The notes under the pieces are model-generated. The model worked only from the letters and a program-made list of their open reading frames with translations. It searched no databases and was not told the origin of the DNA. A DNA stretch of 64,000 bases, taken from NCBI GenBank assembly GCA_016647705.1, contig CM028326.1, positions 5,084,001 to 5,148,000 on the forward strand. Reading direction: 5' to 3'. This stretch comes from Eucommia ulmoides. Lineage: Eukaryota > Streptophyta > Magnoliopsida > Garryales > Eucommiaceae. Made by a program: the position numbers and the translations under genes. Positions 13,427 to 28,946 of the stretch are shown here, piece after piece (position 1 is the first letter of the stretch; every line of letters starts with the position of its first letter).

Positions 13427-13541
13427 TACTCAAGCAATTACCAGAGCATCTTCGGTATATCTTTTGGGAGAGAATTCAACTAATCCGGTTATCATTTCAT
13501 CATCTTTGACGGAAGAAGAAGAGATTAAGTTACTGTGAATC

Positions 13542-13829
13542 TTGAAGAGGCATCGATCCACTTTTGCTTGGTCTATATCGGATATCAAAGGAATTAGCCC
13601 TTCGGTTTGCATGCATAAGATTTTGATGGAGGATGCATTCAAACCTTCCATTGAACATCAACGACGGCTAAATATGGCTATGAAAGAAGTGGTGAGAGCG
13701 GAGGTGTTGAAGTTCTTGAATGCGGAAATTATATATACTATATTCGATAGTGAGTGGGTTAGTCCGGTGCAAGTGGTGCCCAAGAAATGAGGTATGACGG
13801 TGGTGAACAATGATAAGGAGGACCTTATT
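13542..13829 (+). pseudogene. start of Athila reverse transcriptase region (fossil)
   Basis: The wording (IKGISPSVCMHKILMED and SEWVSPVQVVPKK) is the conserved opening of Ty3/gypsy reverse transcriptase. It stops where the solo LTR is inserted, and the homology resumes at 16628. Confidence 0.8.
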
Positions 13830-15382
13830 TGTAAGACCCTGTTTTAGCACATACGTCATTTTAGTTGCATTTTAGAACAATTGGAAAAAATTCGAGGTAA
13901 AATTTGGTCAATTAAAAATTTAGGGGTCAATTTGCAAATTTAGAAAATAATCTATCCAAAAATTTACATTTAACTTTTGAATTAAAACTTTTGGGAGTGA
14001 GATTGCAATTTAGAAAATGTTAAGGATGAAATTACCATATTAGACTCTTATAAATGGTAAATTGAACTCAAAAGATGATTTTTAGAAATTAGGGAGGAGA
14101 GAAGAGTAATTTAGGCAAATGGATACTAGAAATCTATAGAAATCCATTCTCTTTATTGCTGACCGTTGCCGTGAGATCAACCGGAGGGCAGAGGTTTTGG
14201 GAAGTGGACGACGTGGCTTGATATATATTCCTGCCCGCAACGCGAAAGGGGAGGAAAAATCTGAAATCAAAGACAGAAAAATCTAGAGAGAGAGAGGGTT
14301 CGGCTGATGCTCTCATGAGTGAGGGTGTATATTCCGATCGTCGCCGGAGTGGGTGTCGCCGTTCGGGCCGATGGTGTGTATTGCTGCTGTCGTGGGTATG
14401 TGGGACCTCGTTAGTATATAGGTGATCGGATGGGTGTGTGTGTGTCGGTGGAATCCAAACAGAAATAGAGGAAGGAGAGAGGTCCGCCGGTGGGTGCCGT
14501 TTGTTGCCGTCCGTTTAGTAAGTGGGTGTGGGTGTTTGGTCGTCGTTTGGTAAAGGCGTGTCTGTGTGTGTGTCTGTGTTTGTATGCCCGACAACATGTG
14601 TAAGTGTGTAGGTGCGTTTAGGTATGGATCACCGGCATGAATGGTGATCGTTCGGCGGAGGGTCGCCGTGTTTATCATGTGTGTTCGTTGTTGTGTATGT
14701 ATGAGCGTGGTAGGTTCGGTCAGTAAGGTTTGGTCAACGATAGATGTTCGGTCGTCAGTGGGTGGGGTCGGTAATTTAGCCGGTCGGAGAGTTAGAGAGA
14801 GAGAATGTGGGTTTTGGTTTAGGTGTGTCGTTTGGTCGGATGGCGTGAGTGCGTGGTGTGTGGGTGATCGTTGGTGTAGGGCGGCCGACGGTGAGTAAGA
14901 TCGCCGTAATGGATAGTAGAGAGAGAAAGGGGAGTGGTCGGCGGGGGCTGTAACCGGAACTGAAACAGGAAACAGAAGCTAAAACAGAGAAAAAAAAAAA
15001 AAGGAAGAAAAAGAAAAAAATGGGGAATTTACACAAACCACCCTACTGAAAATCAAAAACCTATCTCGTAGTCGCCAAACGATCCGAAAACAGGTGAAAT
15101 TTCAATCGATTATTAATTTTCGTTAAATTAAGTTTTATTTAGCGTTATAAATCCTAAAATCGTAATAATTTCGTAACGATTAATTAATTTTAATTATGTG
15201 GTACATAAAATAGTAACGATTCAGAATATAGGGTCTGCATTGCATGATTCGGATATTTTAGATAAGATATTAATTTAGGCTCTATTACTATTAGGCGCAG
15301 ACACCGGCGTCCCGATAGAGTGTGGTCAGTGAAAGTTTTGGAGAGCGGATAACGAGGTGAGTGTACTATCTTCTTGTCAAAC

Positions 15383-15387
<5 letters not shown>

Positions 15388-15427
<40 letters not shown>
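15388..15427. repeat. (TA)n microsatellite
   Basis: About 40 bp of uninterrupted TA inside the solo LTR. Confidence 0.9.
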
Positions 15428-15437
<10 letters not shown>

Positions 15438-15734
15438 ATGAAATATTGGTTTACTTAAACTGTACGATTTCATAAATTATACGGATCAAGCAAACATTTG
15501 GGTGAGTTGGTAAAATGAATTTTCGGGGTATTGTGTTGGTTTCTAAAAGAGAGTGGAAAGTAACTGGTTTTCTAAAAATGTTTGGTTTTCTAAAAAAACT
15601 AATGTGGGAGAAATGGTTTTTATTGAAATCGGTGGTACAAAGGTGGAAAAATGGGTTTTACTGAAATGAGTGGTACTTTTAAAAAGGAGAGTGAAAAACG
15701 TGATTTTGAAAATTCTACTCGAAAGCGGTGTGGC

Positions 15735-15975
15735 TTATATTCTCCCCATAAAGGGTGTGGATTTTTGACGATATGGAGTGAAAATATATTTCTTCCCGTA
15801 AAGGATGTGGATTTTTAACTATACTGATGATTTTGACGATGCCATAGTTGTTCTCCCCGAAAGGGGTGTGGATTTTATTTCTCCCCGTAAGGGGTGTGGA
15901 TTCTTCCCATAGGATGTGGATAGTTCTCCCTGTAAGGGGTGTGGATTATAGTTCTCCCCAAAAGGGATACAAATA
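15735..15975 (+). repeat. short interspersed repeats of a TTCTCCCCGTAAGGGGTGTG unit
   Basis: At least seven copies of a unit of about 20 bp, with variants, occur at irregular spacing. Each has a small inverted pair (CCCC..GGGG). They lie within the solo LTR. Confidence 0.8.
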
Positions 15976-16627
15976 TTTCGTAGGAAGACATTTCTACGGA
16001 TGTTACGGTACCGTTGCAACTCCCGATCGTAAGGTTAAAACGATCACTATGGCTAGCCAGTATGTGTTGTGGTGGAGTGGTGTTTGAGATGTGATGTTTT
16101 ACTTATATTGGGTGATTTATTATTTATTATGGTGATTGGTATTATTTTACTAGATGGGTTTGAATGGAACTTATATTTATTATTTTATTTTCACTGCTTA
16201 TATTATGGAGAATTTTACTAGTTACGTGCTGTTTCTATACTCACGCTTGATCCATTTAGATGTTGTCGAATGAATTATTATTATAAAATATTTTTACTAA
16301 GAAGACAGTACACTCGCAGGTAAAATAGTTAGGAGTCAGTCGGTTCCCTATTAGCGCTAGATAGAGTTATGCGGGTTACGCAAAGGAGTCATTTGAGAAA
16401 AATTTTAGATGCGAAATACCAGAAATGAAATCTAAGTGAGGTTCAGGGAATTTGGTTGATTGTATTTATATTCGGGACGGTGTATCCCTATCAGATGGAA
16501 CTATTCTATGTGTTGTATAGATTTAAATTTTGTTATTAACGTTTTGAGGGTTGGCTAGTCAATTGGGCGGTGTCATGTCTACGTCACGTCGACCCCACAT
16601 GACGGGTGTCTGGGGTGGGGTGTGATA

Positions 16628-18200
16628 TTATTCCTACACGGACCATCACGGGATGGCATGTGTGCATTGATTATAGAAGATTGAATAAGGCGACAAGGAA
16701 GGATAATTTTTCTCTCCCTTTCATTGACCAAATGCTTGATCGATTAGCTGGATATGAGTACTATTGCTTTCTTAACGGCTATTTAGGTTACAATCAAATA
16801 GCCATTGCACCGGAGGACCAAGAAAAGCTACTTTCACATGCCCGTATGAGACGTTTGCTTATAGACGTATGTCATTCGGACTTTGCAATGCACCAACAAC
16901 TTTTCAATGATGTATGATGGCAATATTTTCTGATATGGTGGAAGAGAAAATGGAAATCTTCATGGATGACTTCTCAGTCTTTGGGTCGTCTTTTGATCAC
17001 TGTCTATACAATTTAGCGCTTGTTCTTGACCGATGTGAAGAGAAGAATTTAGATCTCAATTGGGAGAAGTACCACTTCAATCAGGAGGAGGAGATGGCTA
17101 GTATTCTCTACCATTATTTTTCATCACATTGTGGCGACCATTTTGGTGCGACTCGAACAACATCAAAAGTACTTCAATCAGGTTTTTACTGGCCTTCTTT
17201 GTTTAAAGATTCATACACGTTTATAAAAACTTGTGATAGATGTCAAAGGGTGGGTAACATATCGAGAATGCATAAATTGCCATTGATGTCTATTCTTGAG
17301 CTTGAGTTGTTTGATGTGTGGGGCATTGATTTCATGGGGCCATTTTCGTCATCATCTGGCAAGGAGTATATTTTGTTAGCGGTGGATTATGTGTCCAAAT
17401 GGGTCAAGGCCGTGGCAACACTTACTAATGATGCCAAAGTGGTTTTAAAGTTCCTTCAACAAAATGTCATGACGCGGTTCGGGACACCTCGAGCCTTAAT
17501 CAGTGATAAGGGAATCCACTTCTGTAACAAAATGCTTAATGCTTTGTTGGCAAAGTATGGGGTTAGGTATAAGGTGGCGCTACCATACCACCCACAGACA
17601 AATGGTCAAATTGAAGTTTCAAACCGAGAAATCAAGCTAATTCTGGAGAAAACGGTTCATACTAATCGCAAGGATTGGGTGGTGAAGCTTGATGATGCTT
17701 TATGGGCGTACCACACGGCTTTTAAGACACCGATCGACATGTTGCCGTATCGATTGGTGTTCAGGAAGGCGTGTCATTTGCCTGTTGAATTAGAGCACCG
17801 TGCATTCTAGACGATTAAGAAACTCAACTTTGACTTAAAGGCTTCTGGTGCACAACGTCTTCTCCAATTGAATGAAATTGAAGAATTTCGGCACGAGACC
17901 TATGAGAATGCCAAGCTTTACAAAGACAAAACAAAAAAGTGGCATGATCATATGATAGTTAGGAGGGAGTTCAGTTTAGGCCAACAACTTTTGTTGTTTA
18001 ATTCAAGGCCGAGACTCTTTCCCGGAAAGTTGAAGTCCATGTGGTTCGGACTGTTCTGGTTCAAGCATGTATTTCCTTTCAGCTCTGTCGAATTGGAAGG
18101 TGAAGATGGACGGAATTTTGGAGTCAATGGGGAACGGATCAAGCACTACTTTAAGGACGAAGAGCGAGTTGTGGAGAACATCTCCCTTGTTGAAGGCTAA
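16628..18200 (+). pseudogene. Athila reverse transcriptase remainder and integrase (fossil)
   Basis: The reverse transcriptase wording resumes (PTRTITGWHVCIDYRRLNKA). After it come the integrase zinc-binding part ([26 protein letters not shown]) and the integrase core ([45 protein letters not shown]). This order is gypsy type. It is part of the broken element 9169-23663. Confidence 0.85.
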
Positions 18201-19261
18201 AGCCGGAATTCATAAACATCCAGTTAGGGACGTTAAATCAAGCACAATTTTTTAATAGGTCTTTGAGGGTATGAAATAACCCAACTTTTGTATTACTTAT
18301 TTTATTTTGGAGGCCAGAATGACCTCAAAACGTGTTTAGTGATGAATCTATGAGAATGGATATTTAGGGTGGTGTTTTGAACTCAAAACTTGATGAAATT
18401 GCAAGGTGGAAACAAGTGGTGAAGAGTTATGTTGAGAAAAAATGAAAAAAGATCAACAAAAGGTCATCGCCGCAGCGGTGACACAACAGAGTGTCTTTGC
18501 TAAACCTGCAAACGCGTCAACGCCGCAGCGAAGAATCCATCGCCACGGCAGTAACTCAACAGAGAGTTTTTTTACAATTTTCAACGCGTCGTCGTTGTAA
18601 CGGTGAGTCCTCACCGCCGCGGCGACGAAACCGTCTGTTCAATTAAAATGACTGCTCCTTCACATTTCTGAAAATCACCTTCCCAAAAACCCAAACCCTC
18701 TCTAGATTTCTTCCACCAAATCCTTCTAAAACCCAAAAATTACACCTTTTTCATTCCATATTACCAATTTAAACCTCAAATCATCCACCAAATCCAAGTA
18801 TTCAACCCCATTTTTGGATTTTTAGGGTTTTCGGCCGTAAGGAGCAAATTCGACGAGATTCGAGCCATTTGATCTAATTTCTTCAATCAAGTAAGTGTTT
18901 TTCAACTTATATTTTATGTCTATGATGAAACTATAGGATGATTTGCATCTATATTGCAAAAATGGTTGAATGTGGCATAAACCCCAAACCCTAGGCCCCT
19001 CTTTTTCCGCGATTTTTATTTATTTTTTTTATTTTAGGGTTTTGCTCAATTTTTGGTAGTGATTATCTTTCAATATGGATTTTGTATTGTATGGAAAAGA
19101 ATTGTTAGCTACATTGTCGGATTCTTGTGTGAAAATATTGTGGTTAGTTTATGCGCATTGTGAATAGGGGGTATTTGTGACGGTTTAGACTCTTACAATT
19201 GGTTTGCATTGTTTGGTTTTGATTGCCTTGTTCTATTTTGTGATTGTGATTGCTAGGGAAC

Positions 19262-20458
19262 ATGTCGAAGAAGGCAGCGACTAAAATTCCCAGAAAAAAA
19301 GAAGCATCGGAGCCGCCTCCGGACTTCGATTCCACGAAGTTTGTATCCAAGGCTGCCGAAGAATACTATCACCAGCATGACCAAAGTAGGGCTTGCATAA
19401 AACAGCGTGGGTTTGGGCCTGTGGCGGATCTCCCGGCGGATTTTTGAAATGTCATCCAAGGAAGGGGTTGGGAGCGATTCTGCAGATCGCCTCCTCCCGC
19501 TGACGTCACACTTGTCCGGGAGTTTTACGCAAATATTTCCGTAGAAAGGGATACCCAAATCAGAGTCCGAGGTCGGCCAATTGATTTTAGTATTGATCGG
19601 TTGAATGCTCTATTGGAAGTAGCTTCGCCGCCACTATCTGACGAAGCCGTAGGTAGTTATTGGGCGAGTTTGGACAGAGTTCTCCCGGCCCTAACTACCG
19701 AAAATGTCCAATGGACTACCATGGGGTTGGAGCCAGTAAATTTTCCCTCATTATTCTTAAATCCAATTCCAAAGGCGTGGCATTATTTCATCTGCGGGAA
19801 TCTTATTCCAATCGTTCATCACTCCGATGTTTCCAATGAGAGGGCTCGGGTGCTCTATGCAATCCAAACCAGGGAACCAATCAATGTAGGCGAGTTAATC
19901 TATTCATCAATTCTCCATGCCGCCTGATCAACGAAAGCAGGTTTTTCTTTTCCATCTTTCTTGACTGAACTTTTTAGTCAAGCTGGTGTCGAAATTGCAG
20001 TGGATAATTTGTTGCCCCCTATCCTTCAAATTGATCAATCATCGATAAATCGCATATGGAAAGAGAGAGCGTCGGGGCAGGGCGAAAAAAGACAGGAAGC
20101 ACGTGGAACACACGAAGCTGAGGTCGGGCCTTCTGTGGCCCCTGCTCTAGAGGTGCCCAGGCAAGCTCCAGATGATATAACACGTATTTATCAAGATATC
20201 TGGAATGTTCAACTAGATAACTGGGTTCTATGCCAAGCCTAGTACAATACTGATCTCCGGATTACAGCGCTTGGGGCTTACATGGAGCAATGTATGCAGT
20301 ATCATAACCATGTGTACCGGTTCATGTGCGAACGATCTGGCTATGACTTGAGTTCGTTCCCCCAGATGCCACAGATGTCGCTTGACCTTTCACAGCCGCC
20401 ACAATTTCCTTTCACACCCGGCAGTAGTAGCGATGACGTTCCCCCGCAAGGACAGTAG
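19262..20458 (+). pseudogene. Athila env-like third region (fossil)
   Basis: Starting near MSKKAATKIPRKKEASEPPP, the translated pieces match the third region of Athila-type elements, which databases often call a putative plant transposon protein. It lies between integrase and the 3' non-coding part, as expected. It is broken. Whether the family's product ever acted as an envelope protein is not settled. Confidence 0.7.
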
Positions 20459-22146
20459 GAGGTGAGACTTCTAGGTCTCATCTCCTAGGTATGTGTTCCA
20501 ACCCGATATTTTTCGCTACATGCTATATGTTGAAATTGGGTTCGCTGCTCAGACAGTAGGGACACTGTCTTGTTTAAGTTCGGGGAAGTGTGATAATGTT
20601 TATACTATGATATTAATAGATAGTGTTCATCCATTTTTTTTTTTTGTAGAAAAGGATGAACAAAACTTTGACCAAATTTTTTTGATGTATAGTATATGGA
20701 TGTTTATGTATGCATAATTACGCTTTGTAGACGTTCTAATTTATAAATATTGATGTTAATGTCTAGTTAAAGTACATTTTAATTTTCCATGTATGTATGT
20801 ATAATGTTTAGTTAGTGTATGAAGAGATAGTTTTAGATTTAGAATAGTGATGTTAAGGAATGAAGTTGTAAGTGCATGTTGAGTTTTTTGGTTCGTCTGA
20901 GCCATGTTCTAATGATGAAAATTATCCCCTAAGTGTATATTGAGGTCGGGGGTGATACCATTCATGTGTGTTTTGTGTGCTTAGAATGTCGATTAGGTAA
21001 AAGTTATTTTGATCCTAAATCGCACGATCCCATAGACTCATTGTATAATTAGTTGAATGATTTGACACCGATTATGTAGTAATAAGTTCATGATAGAAAT
21101 GAGGAATCTAGAACTTGATTGGGGGAGGTTTGAGGCGAAATTATAGGTGAAGTAATTCCGAAGGCATGATATAGGCCTTCATTTTTATCACTTGAACCTT
21201 TTTGAATCTAACCTGAAAAATTATTCCCTCGTTTCCCTGTCAAAACCCATAATTTTTTTCGATTCTGAACTCGTTTCTATACATATGCCAATTAAATCTT
21301 TCTAAATCGTTGTCGGTAAGTTTGAAAGTCAAAAGTGAGTGAAATCAGGTAACATTAGTTTATACTACCTGAAGTAAGCAATTGGGGCTTTGGAGGAAAT
21401 GTTATTGGTTCGGTTTTAGCGTATTCACTTGTCAGTCTTTTTAGTTTATTTGTACGCCCCTAAAATGTACAAATTTGAATAAGTTTGGGGGTTAAAAAAA
21501 AAAAAAAAAAACTATGTGAATATAGTTTTTAATTACGATTGTAGTGACAAGTGAATACAAGTTTATTAAATCTTGTTCAGGGTTGTATTTTCAACGTATG
21601 GGGTCATGAGAGAAATTTAGCGACAAGTGTTTGTGTCTCGGGTATCGTTAGATTATAACGATTTTCTATTTTCTATGCCCACGATACTCTCGGTCGTTGT
21701 TCAAAGACAAAGCCAAGCCCTATTGATCTCTGTGAATGTCCGAACCTACATTAGTGGATAGTTGAGCCCAGTCAAGCTTATGGTTTTCCTAAAATCTTTT
21801 AAAGTTTAAGTCATGAACTTATTTATTGAATAATCCAATCCGGTGTTTGATTTGTTATACATCTAAGTTCACACACACATACATTTCAAATGGATCTAAA
21901 ATATTTTTAACTGATATCGAGTGTTGAAATTTTAGAACATCACGTGGTGTGTGTTATTCCTTAGCTTGATCTAATTACGGGCTGTTGAGGGAAGACCATA
22001 TGGTTTCTTCGATTGAATTTGAATCTCGCATGTGTTTATTTTCGATTTGTTAATGTTTAGTTATTTTTAGTTTAGGAATTAGCTAATTAGAGTACTTAGT
22101 TTAATTTAAAGTTAGGATGTTTTGCTCGAAAACTAGCAAAATTCCA
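20459..22146 (+). other. Athila 3' non-coding part
   Basis: No genes here. The sequence around 21660-21850 matches, in reverse orientation, the internal part of the non-autonomous element at 37656-39769. This shows that the two elements belong to related families. Confidence 0.7.
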
Positions 22147-22160
22147 AGTTTGGGGGTATT
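22147..22160 (+). other. polypurine tract region
   Basis: AAGTTTGGGGGTAT precedes the 3' LTR start TGATAGG, as in Athila elements. The element at 35961-41474 carries the same tract on the minus strand. Confidence 0.8.
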
Positions 22161-23663
22161 TGATAGGAGTAAAATATCTATCTATTTCTAAATTGAATTT
22201 GCCAATTTTCGAGTGTTTTATTAATATTTTATTGTGTTTTTGTTAGTATTTTTGTTATTCAGGTGTAGGGATGTAAACGAGCTAAAAACAAGCAAAACGG
22301 TGGGAGAACGGCGAAAAAATGAAGAAAAAAAAAAAAGGTTTCATGATAGCAAGTCACCGCCGCGGTGGTGAAGATGCAGAGATTATGTGTTTTCCTTCTG
22401 ATGCCTCACCGCCGCAACCGTGAAGGTGCAGAGGTGTTATGATTTCTGCTCAAGGGCTCCACCGCCGCGGCAGTGAGACAATAGAGAATTCTGGATTCTG
22501 CTCAAAGGCATAACTGCCGCAGCGATAGAAGTCACCACCGCAGTGGTGAAGCATCAGTGAATTAGTAAAAGGCTCCACCGCCGCAGTGCAATGCTAACTG
22601 ACTCAACCATCGCTGCAGCGGTGATCCCAACCGCCGCATCAAACAGTTCTGCACAGAGAAAAATATATATTTAGATATTTTCCAAACCTTTGGCCTATAA
22701 ATACTACTCCCACACGTCAGAAAAGGGTTGTTGAGCATTCCTAACCCTAATATAGAGTTCTTAAGCTATATTTGAGAGATCAAGGAGGAGGTTCATCATT
22801 CGGGCAAAGAAGAATCATTTGCGGATTGATCATTAGCGACAGTGGATCGTTTCACTTTTAGATTTGATCGTTCTTCTCTTGTTTTTACCTTTGATTATTT
22901 TTCCATATCTAATGATGTTGAATCACTCTTGTGTTGTATGGTATATGGTTAAGATCTTGTAGTATTAATTAAATGTTACTTAGGTGTTGTTGAAACCATG
23001 TAAATGTTAGTTTGAATAAATTAATGTTACTTTAACGTGTTGTTTGTCTAAATCCGATTGTGTTTACCGTCATTCTTGATATTATGCTTGTATTGATAAA
23101 CCGAGAATATGGGGTTTGACACTCGAGAAAGGTAACGCGGATTCGGATTAGGGTAAATGCAACGTGACGTTCTAACGACTCTGGAGGGCGTTAGAACGTA
23201 TGCAATCCATGACGTTGGCTCAAGACTCATGCGACCTAGGGTTGTTAAGGCGTTGAGGGGGACTTCTTCGTTGACACGAAGTCGTGTAATCCCCCGTCTT
23301 ACACTCAGAAGAGGTAGCGAAGGAGTTATCGATATAGAGATTGTCGGAATAGATAAACACCGTTATAGCTAACTAAATGAAGTCAATTATACATTATGTA
23401 GAAGAAATCAATACCTAAGCAATTAGTGTAATTAGAACTAACCTAATAGTTGTCATTTATCTTAGTAGATTAAATAGAACACAAACAATTTTTGATTAGT
23501 CAAGATAATAGGAGACTATGTCAATCACAATATTCAACCAAATTACACGTGTTCTCAGTGGAACGATATCTGATCTTACAAGATCCATTATATTAAAATT
23601 AGACCTCGTGCACTTGCGACTAGTCAAATACCGCGAGGACGATGACGAATCCTCGCGCATACA
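22161..23663 (+). repeat. Athila element 3' LTR
   Basis: It pairs with 9169-10686 and has the same palindrome array (about 22355-22650) and TATA box (about 22694). It starts TGATAGG and ends CGCGCATACA. Confidence 0.93.
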
Positions 23664-23689
23664 CCACCCTTTCTCTCGTAGCCGCCGAA

Positions 23690-24900
23690 CCACCAATGTG
23701 CACCATTATCCAAACATGTGCTTTGTTCACCGATGATGCCGACGCTGATAACGCTCGCTGTTGACGATGACGACGCTGCCAGACGACAATGACAATGCCT
23801 CTAGATGACAATGTCGATGACCTGTTCTGGTTCTGCTCGTTGAAGACAAAGACGACGAAGATGCCTGGTTCTACTTGCCGCTCGCCAATGACGACGGACG
23901 CTGCCTATGGTCAAATCGATGTTTATCTTCCTCAACTGTGCTCCCACAATGCCACCAATGTTGTCGCGATTTTTGGGTTTGATGACAATTTTTCTATCTT
24001 CCCTTCCTGAATCAGGTTCAAATCTGGATTTTTTAGATCTAAATGTTTATTTTTGAACTGACATGTGATTTGGGGATATGTAGATTTGGTCAATGATTAT
24101 ACTTTGTTTTGTTTTGTTTTTCGTTGATTTTTTTAGGGATTTTTCAAATGTTTTTTATTAGTTTTTTATGAATGTTTGAAATAGGGGTAGATTTGTTTGA
24201 TTTTGTTGATTTTTGTCAATGTTTGCATTGGACTCAGATCCAATGTTCGTGAATGTTTATCAATATACGATGAATGATGTAGGTCATTCGCCTTCTAGAT
24301 TTGTGAACGTTTCATATCGGTCTATGAATGTAATCTTTTAGGGTTAATTTTCAATGTTTTGCGAACATTAATTTAGGATTTTTTTAATGTTTTGATTTTG
24401 TGAATGTTTTGTGATTGTCCATGGTTCGATCAGTTTGTTTTTTGTGACCGTTTATACTGGGTGTTTTTTTGGTGAATGTGCATTGGTGTGTGTTTTTCGT
24501 CAATGTTTTTTATTTGGTTCTGGTGTTTGGTGAATTAACACAATTTTTTTTGTTGATTTTAGGGTTTATTTTAACTTTTTGTGAATGTTGATTTATGATT
24601 TTTTTTCAATGCTCGATTTTGCTGTTCTCATTAATTTGTGAATGTTTAGTGATTGTTCTTGTTTGATTGGTTTTATTTTTTGTTATTGTTTGTACCATAT
24701 TTTTTGTGAATGTTGATATCAGAGGGAGTTTAATGTCTTGATTTGGTGTTTTTTGGTTGTTTTGGTGAAAACATGTGAATATAATAAAAAAGCGTAATTT
24801 TATTCACATACAAATAATGAACATTCATATCAACAGAAAACGTGAAAATATTGTAAAATGTTTAAAAATAGTAAAATAAAAAATGTGAATATTCATGTTT
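23690..24900 (+). repeat. dispersed repeat copy, inverted relative to 62100-63880
   Basis: A GC-richer block with GACGATGACGACG wording (23690-24010) is followed by about 900 bp rich in GTGAATGTTT. Read in reverse, 62100-63880 shows the same order and many identical phrases (for example AGGGATTTTTCAAATGTTTT). Neither copy encodes a protein I recognise. It is probably a non-autonomous DNA element. Confidence 0.6.
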
Positions 24901-25371
24901 GGTTATTTTTTTTATTGAATAACATTATACGAAAATAATGAAAAAAAGATGGTCAAAGAATGAAAGACTGTTTTCTAAAAATCTATGAGGATTAAAAATT
25001 TTATCATAATAATTGGGGGTCTATATTACCATTTACATATCTTTTAAGGTCTATATATTAAATTTTCCTATTATTTATATAGTTCTTAAACATTAAAATT
25101 TAATTAATAAATATTAAAAAAAAAAAAAAAAAAACTCAAAAAATTCGCAAACAGATGAATTATGAAAGAAATCAAGGTTGAATATAAGATTTTAGGCTCA
25201 ACTCGAGCTCGAATAATATGAAAAATAAATGAACCAAGTTTAAACACTTAATGCTCAGCGCGGTTCAACTTGTTTACTGCCGTGATTTGTGTAAGTACTA
25301 TCTTGTATTGACTATTGATTAATAAACCTTGATTTTGTCCAATCTGATTCTGATTTTTGATATAAAAATTA

Positions 25372-25550
25372 ATAAAAACATGTATAGATATTGAATCACA
25401 ACAAAACAAACATATAACAAACACTCAAGAAACCCTAAACCCTAATAAACAAGAACACAAGACAACCTTTTTTTTTTTCTTTAATACAAATCCTTTTAAT
25501 TTATTGATTGATTAGAGTTTTTGCTTTTCTCTATCCTTGTTCAAGCTTGT
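25372..25550 (-). repeat. duplicated copy of the GSTU 3' end and 3' UTR
   Basis: This segment matches 25766-25910, which contains the last codons, stop and start of the 3' UTR of the GSTU gene. It repeats AATCACAACAAAACA, CCTAATAAACAAGAACACAA and TTTTGCTTTTCTCTAT, then CTTGTTCRAGCTTG from the gene's final codons. It lies about 390 bp downstream of the true stop, in the same orientation. Confidence 0.8.
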
Positions 25551-25883
25551 GCAATAATTCAAATAAGTTCTCCTGATACGACAGTCGTTATAGGATTTGA
25601 CATTAGAATACGACAGTCAATTTCAAATAACTCCCGTTAAACTTTAATTTTGTCATGTACACAAACACACACACACATATATTTGGTAGTGAAAAATGGA
25701 GTTTTAAATACTACATCTACCATTAGGACAACACACTAGATAACCGTTAGGTTATAAGCATTGGATTACGAAAAACATGTATATATATTGAATCACAACA
25801 AAACATAACAAACACGAAAAAAACCTAATAAACAAGAACACAAAATTCAACCTTTTTTTATTTATTAGTGTTTTTGCTTTTCT

Positions 25884-27810
<1,927 letters not shown>

Positions 27811-28946
27811 TTATTTTTTATTTTTTATATTGAACAACTGGTGCAGGTAGAGTAGGTGTTATTTTTTCATTTTGTTCTTAAAATCATAGCAAGTCTTTGG
27901 TTATGTGTTACTTTGGATAAAATTCTACCTTTTTTATTTTATAGATAGGGTTAGTTATCTGTTGGTTTACTTTGATTTCGTCTATATGTATACCATTTTT
28001 TAATAAATGTATACTTTTTATTTGTTAAAAAAATAATTTTCAAATTAGTATATTATCCTTTATCCTTTTATTAAAAAAAAAAAATCACTAACCACCCCCA
28101 CCCCCACCCAGCAACTCACCGTCCACTCCCCACCCATTATTTAAATTTGATTTCTATAGTTTTAATTTGACCACATGCACAAATTCTGTCAGTTTTCACC
28201 TCCTTTTTTAATAGAAGGGTTACTTAAAAAAAAATGTGTGCAAATATGAGGGTCACTTTGACAAAAAATAAAAAATAAAATTGGAGGGGCCAAACAGAAA
28301 AACACGTGCAAATAGGAGAACCAAAATTGTAATTTGCCCAATATAAAAATTTAAAGGGATATTTGTGTTAGTTATTTATTTAAGCGTAAAATAATAAGGG
28401 GTTTTTATTTCTAGTTCTCTATAGGAAGGCTATTCACTATTCAAACCCCCTGACAATGTGAATTAAGTTTTTAGATCCCACCAAATCTTTAGGAAAAAGT
28501 CTTTCAATTTGGCCTTCCTTGTTAACGTTTATTTACGGATCATGTCATTCAGAGATTACAAACCGTTGTTCTATGATGTAACGTGAACAGTACACTAAAT
28601 AAACCCACCACAATACGTAATCCGGCTGTGTAGACTTGATTTCTGAATTAAATCATATAAATTTGTGATCAAATTAAAGAGCTCAGTGAGATCTTTGCAA
28701 TGATATTTTTCTTATGTTTTTCTGTTAACGTTTACTGATTGCGTTAACGTTAACGTACGGTTAGTTGTCCTGGCGTTACAGTGTCTGTTTTGATTCCGAT
28801 ATGTCGTGGTACCCATTCCACTATCTGTTCTACTGCACAGAAAACCGCCAAAACGCCCTCCATTTTCTCTCCACGCTTAAAAACTCCTGAAACTCTAAAA
28901 TTAAAGATGCGAGACAACTAAGAATCTACACAACCCATATTCAGAA

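Larger units (their letters stand above)
13830..16627 (+). mobile_element. solo LTR (probably Tekay/Del-type gypsy) inserted in the Athila element
   Basis: It begins TGTAAGACCCTG and ends GGGGTGTGATA. The 5-bp duplication TTATT flanks it (13825-13829 and 16628-16632). About 2.8 kb separates two halves of one reverse transcriptase reading. Long LTRs starting TGTAAGACCC and carrying repeated CTCCCCGTAAGGGGTGTGGA units (here about 15730-15970) are typical of large Tekay/Del LTRs in plants. No internal genes remain, as expected after LTR-LTR recombination. It is younger than the Athila insertion. Confidence 0.88.
9169..23663 (+). mobile_element. Athila-type (Ty3/gypsy) LTR retrotransposon, broken fossil
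   Basis: The ends are two LTRs of about 1.5 kb, flanked by the 5-bp target duplication CCACC (9164-9168 and 23664-23668). The parts, in order, are: 5' LTR; primer site complementary to tRNA-Asp; gag; protease; reverse transcriptase, split by a solo LTR of another family (13830-16627); integrase; an env-like or plant-transposon-protein region; a long 3' non-coding part; polypurine tract; 3' LTR. The tRNA-Asp primer site, the GTTTGGGGGTA-type polypurine tract and the env-like third region are typical of the Athila lineage. The coding regions are broken by many disruptions. The LTRs differ by about 25 positions in a 370-bp stretch I compared by eye (roughly 6-7%), which suggests an age of a few million years, with wide error. 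Confidence 0.93.

Noticed and set aside
14313-15036. Open frames on both strands with TH/PT-rich or GVG-rich peptides
   Set aside because: They lie inside the solo LTR in GT-rich low-complexity DNA and show no domain.
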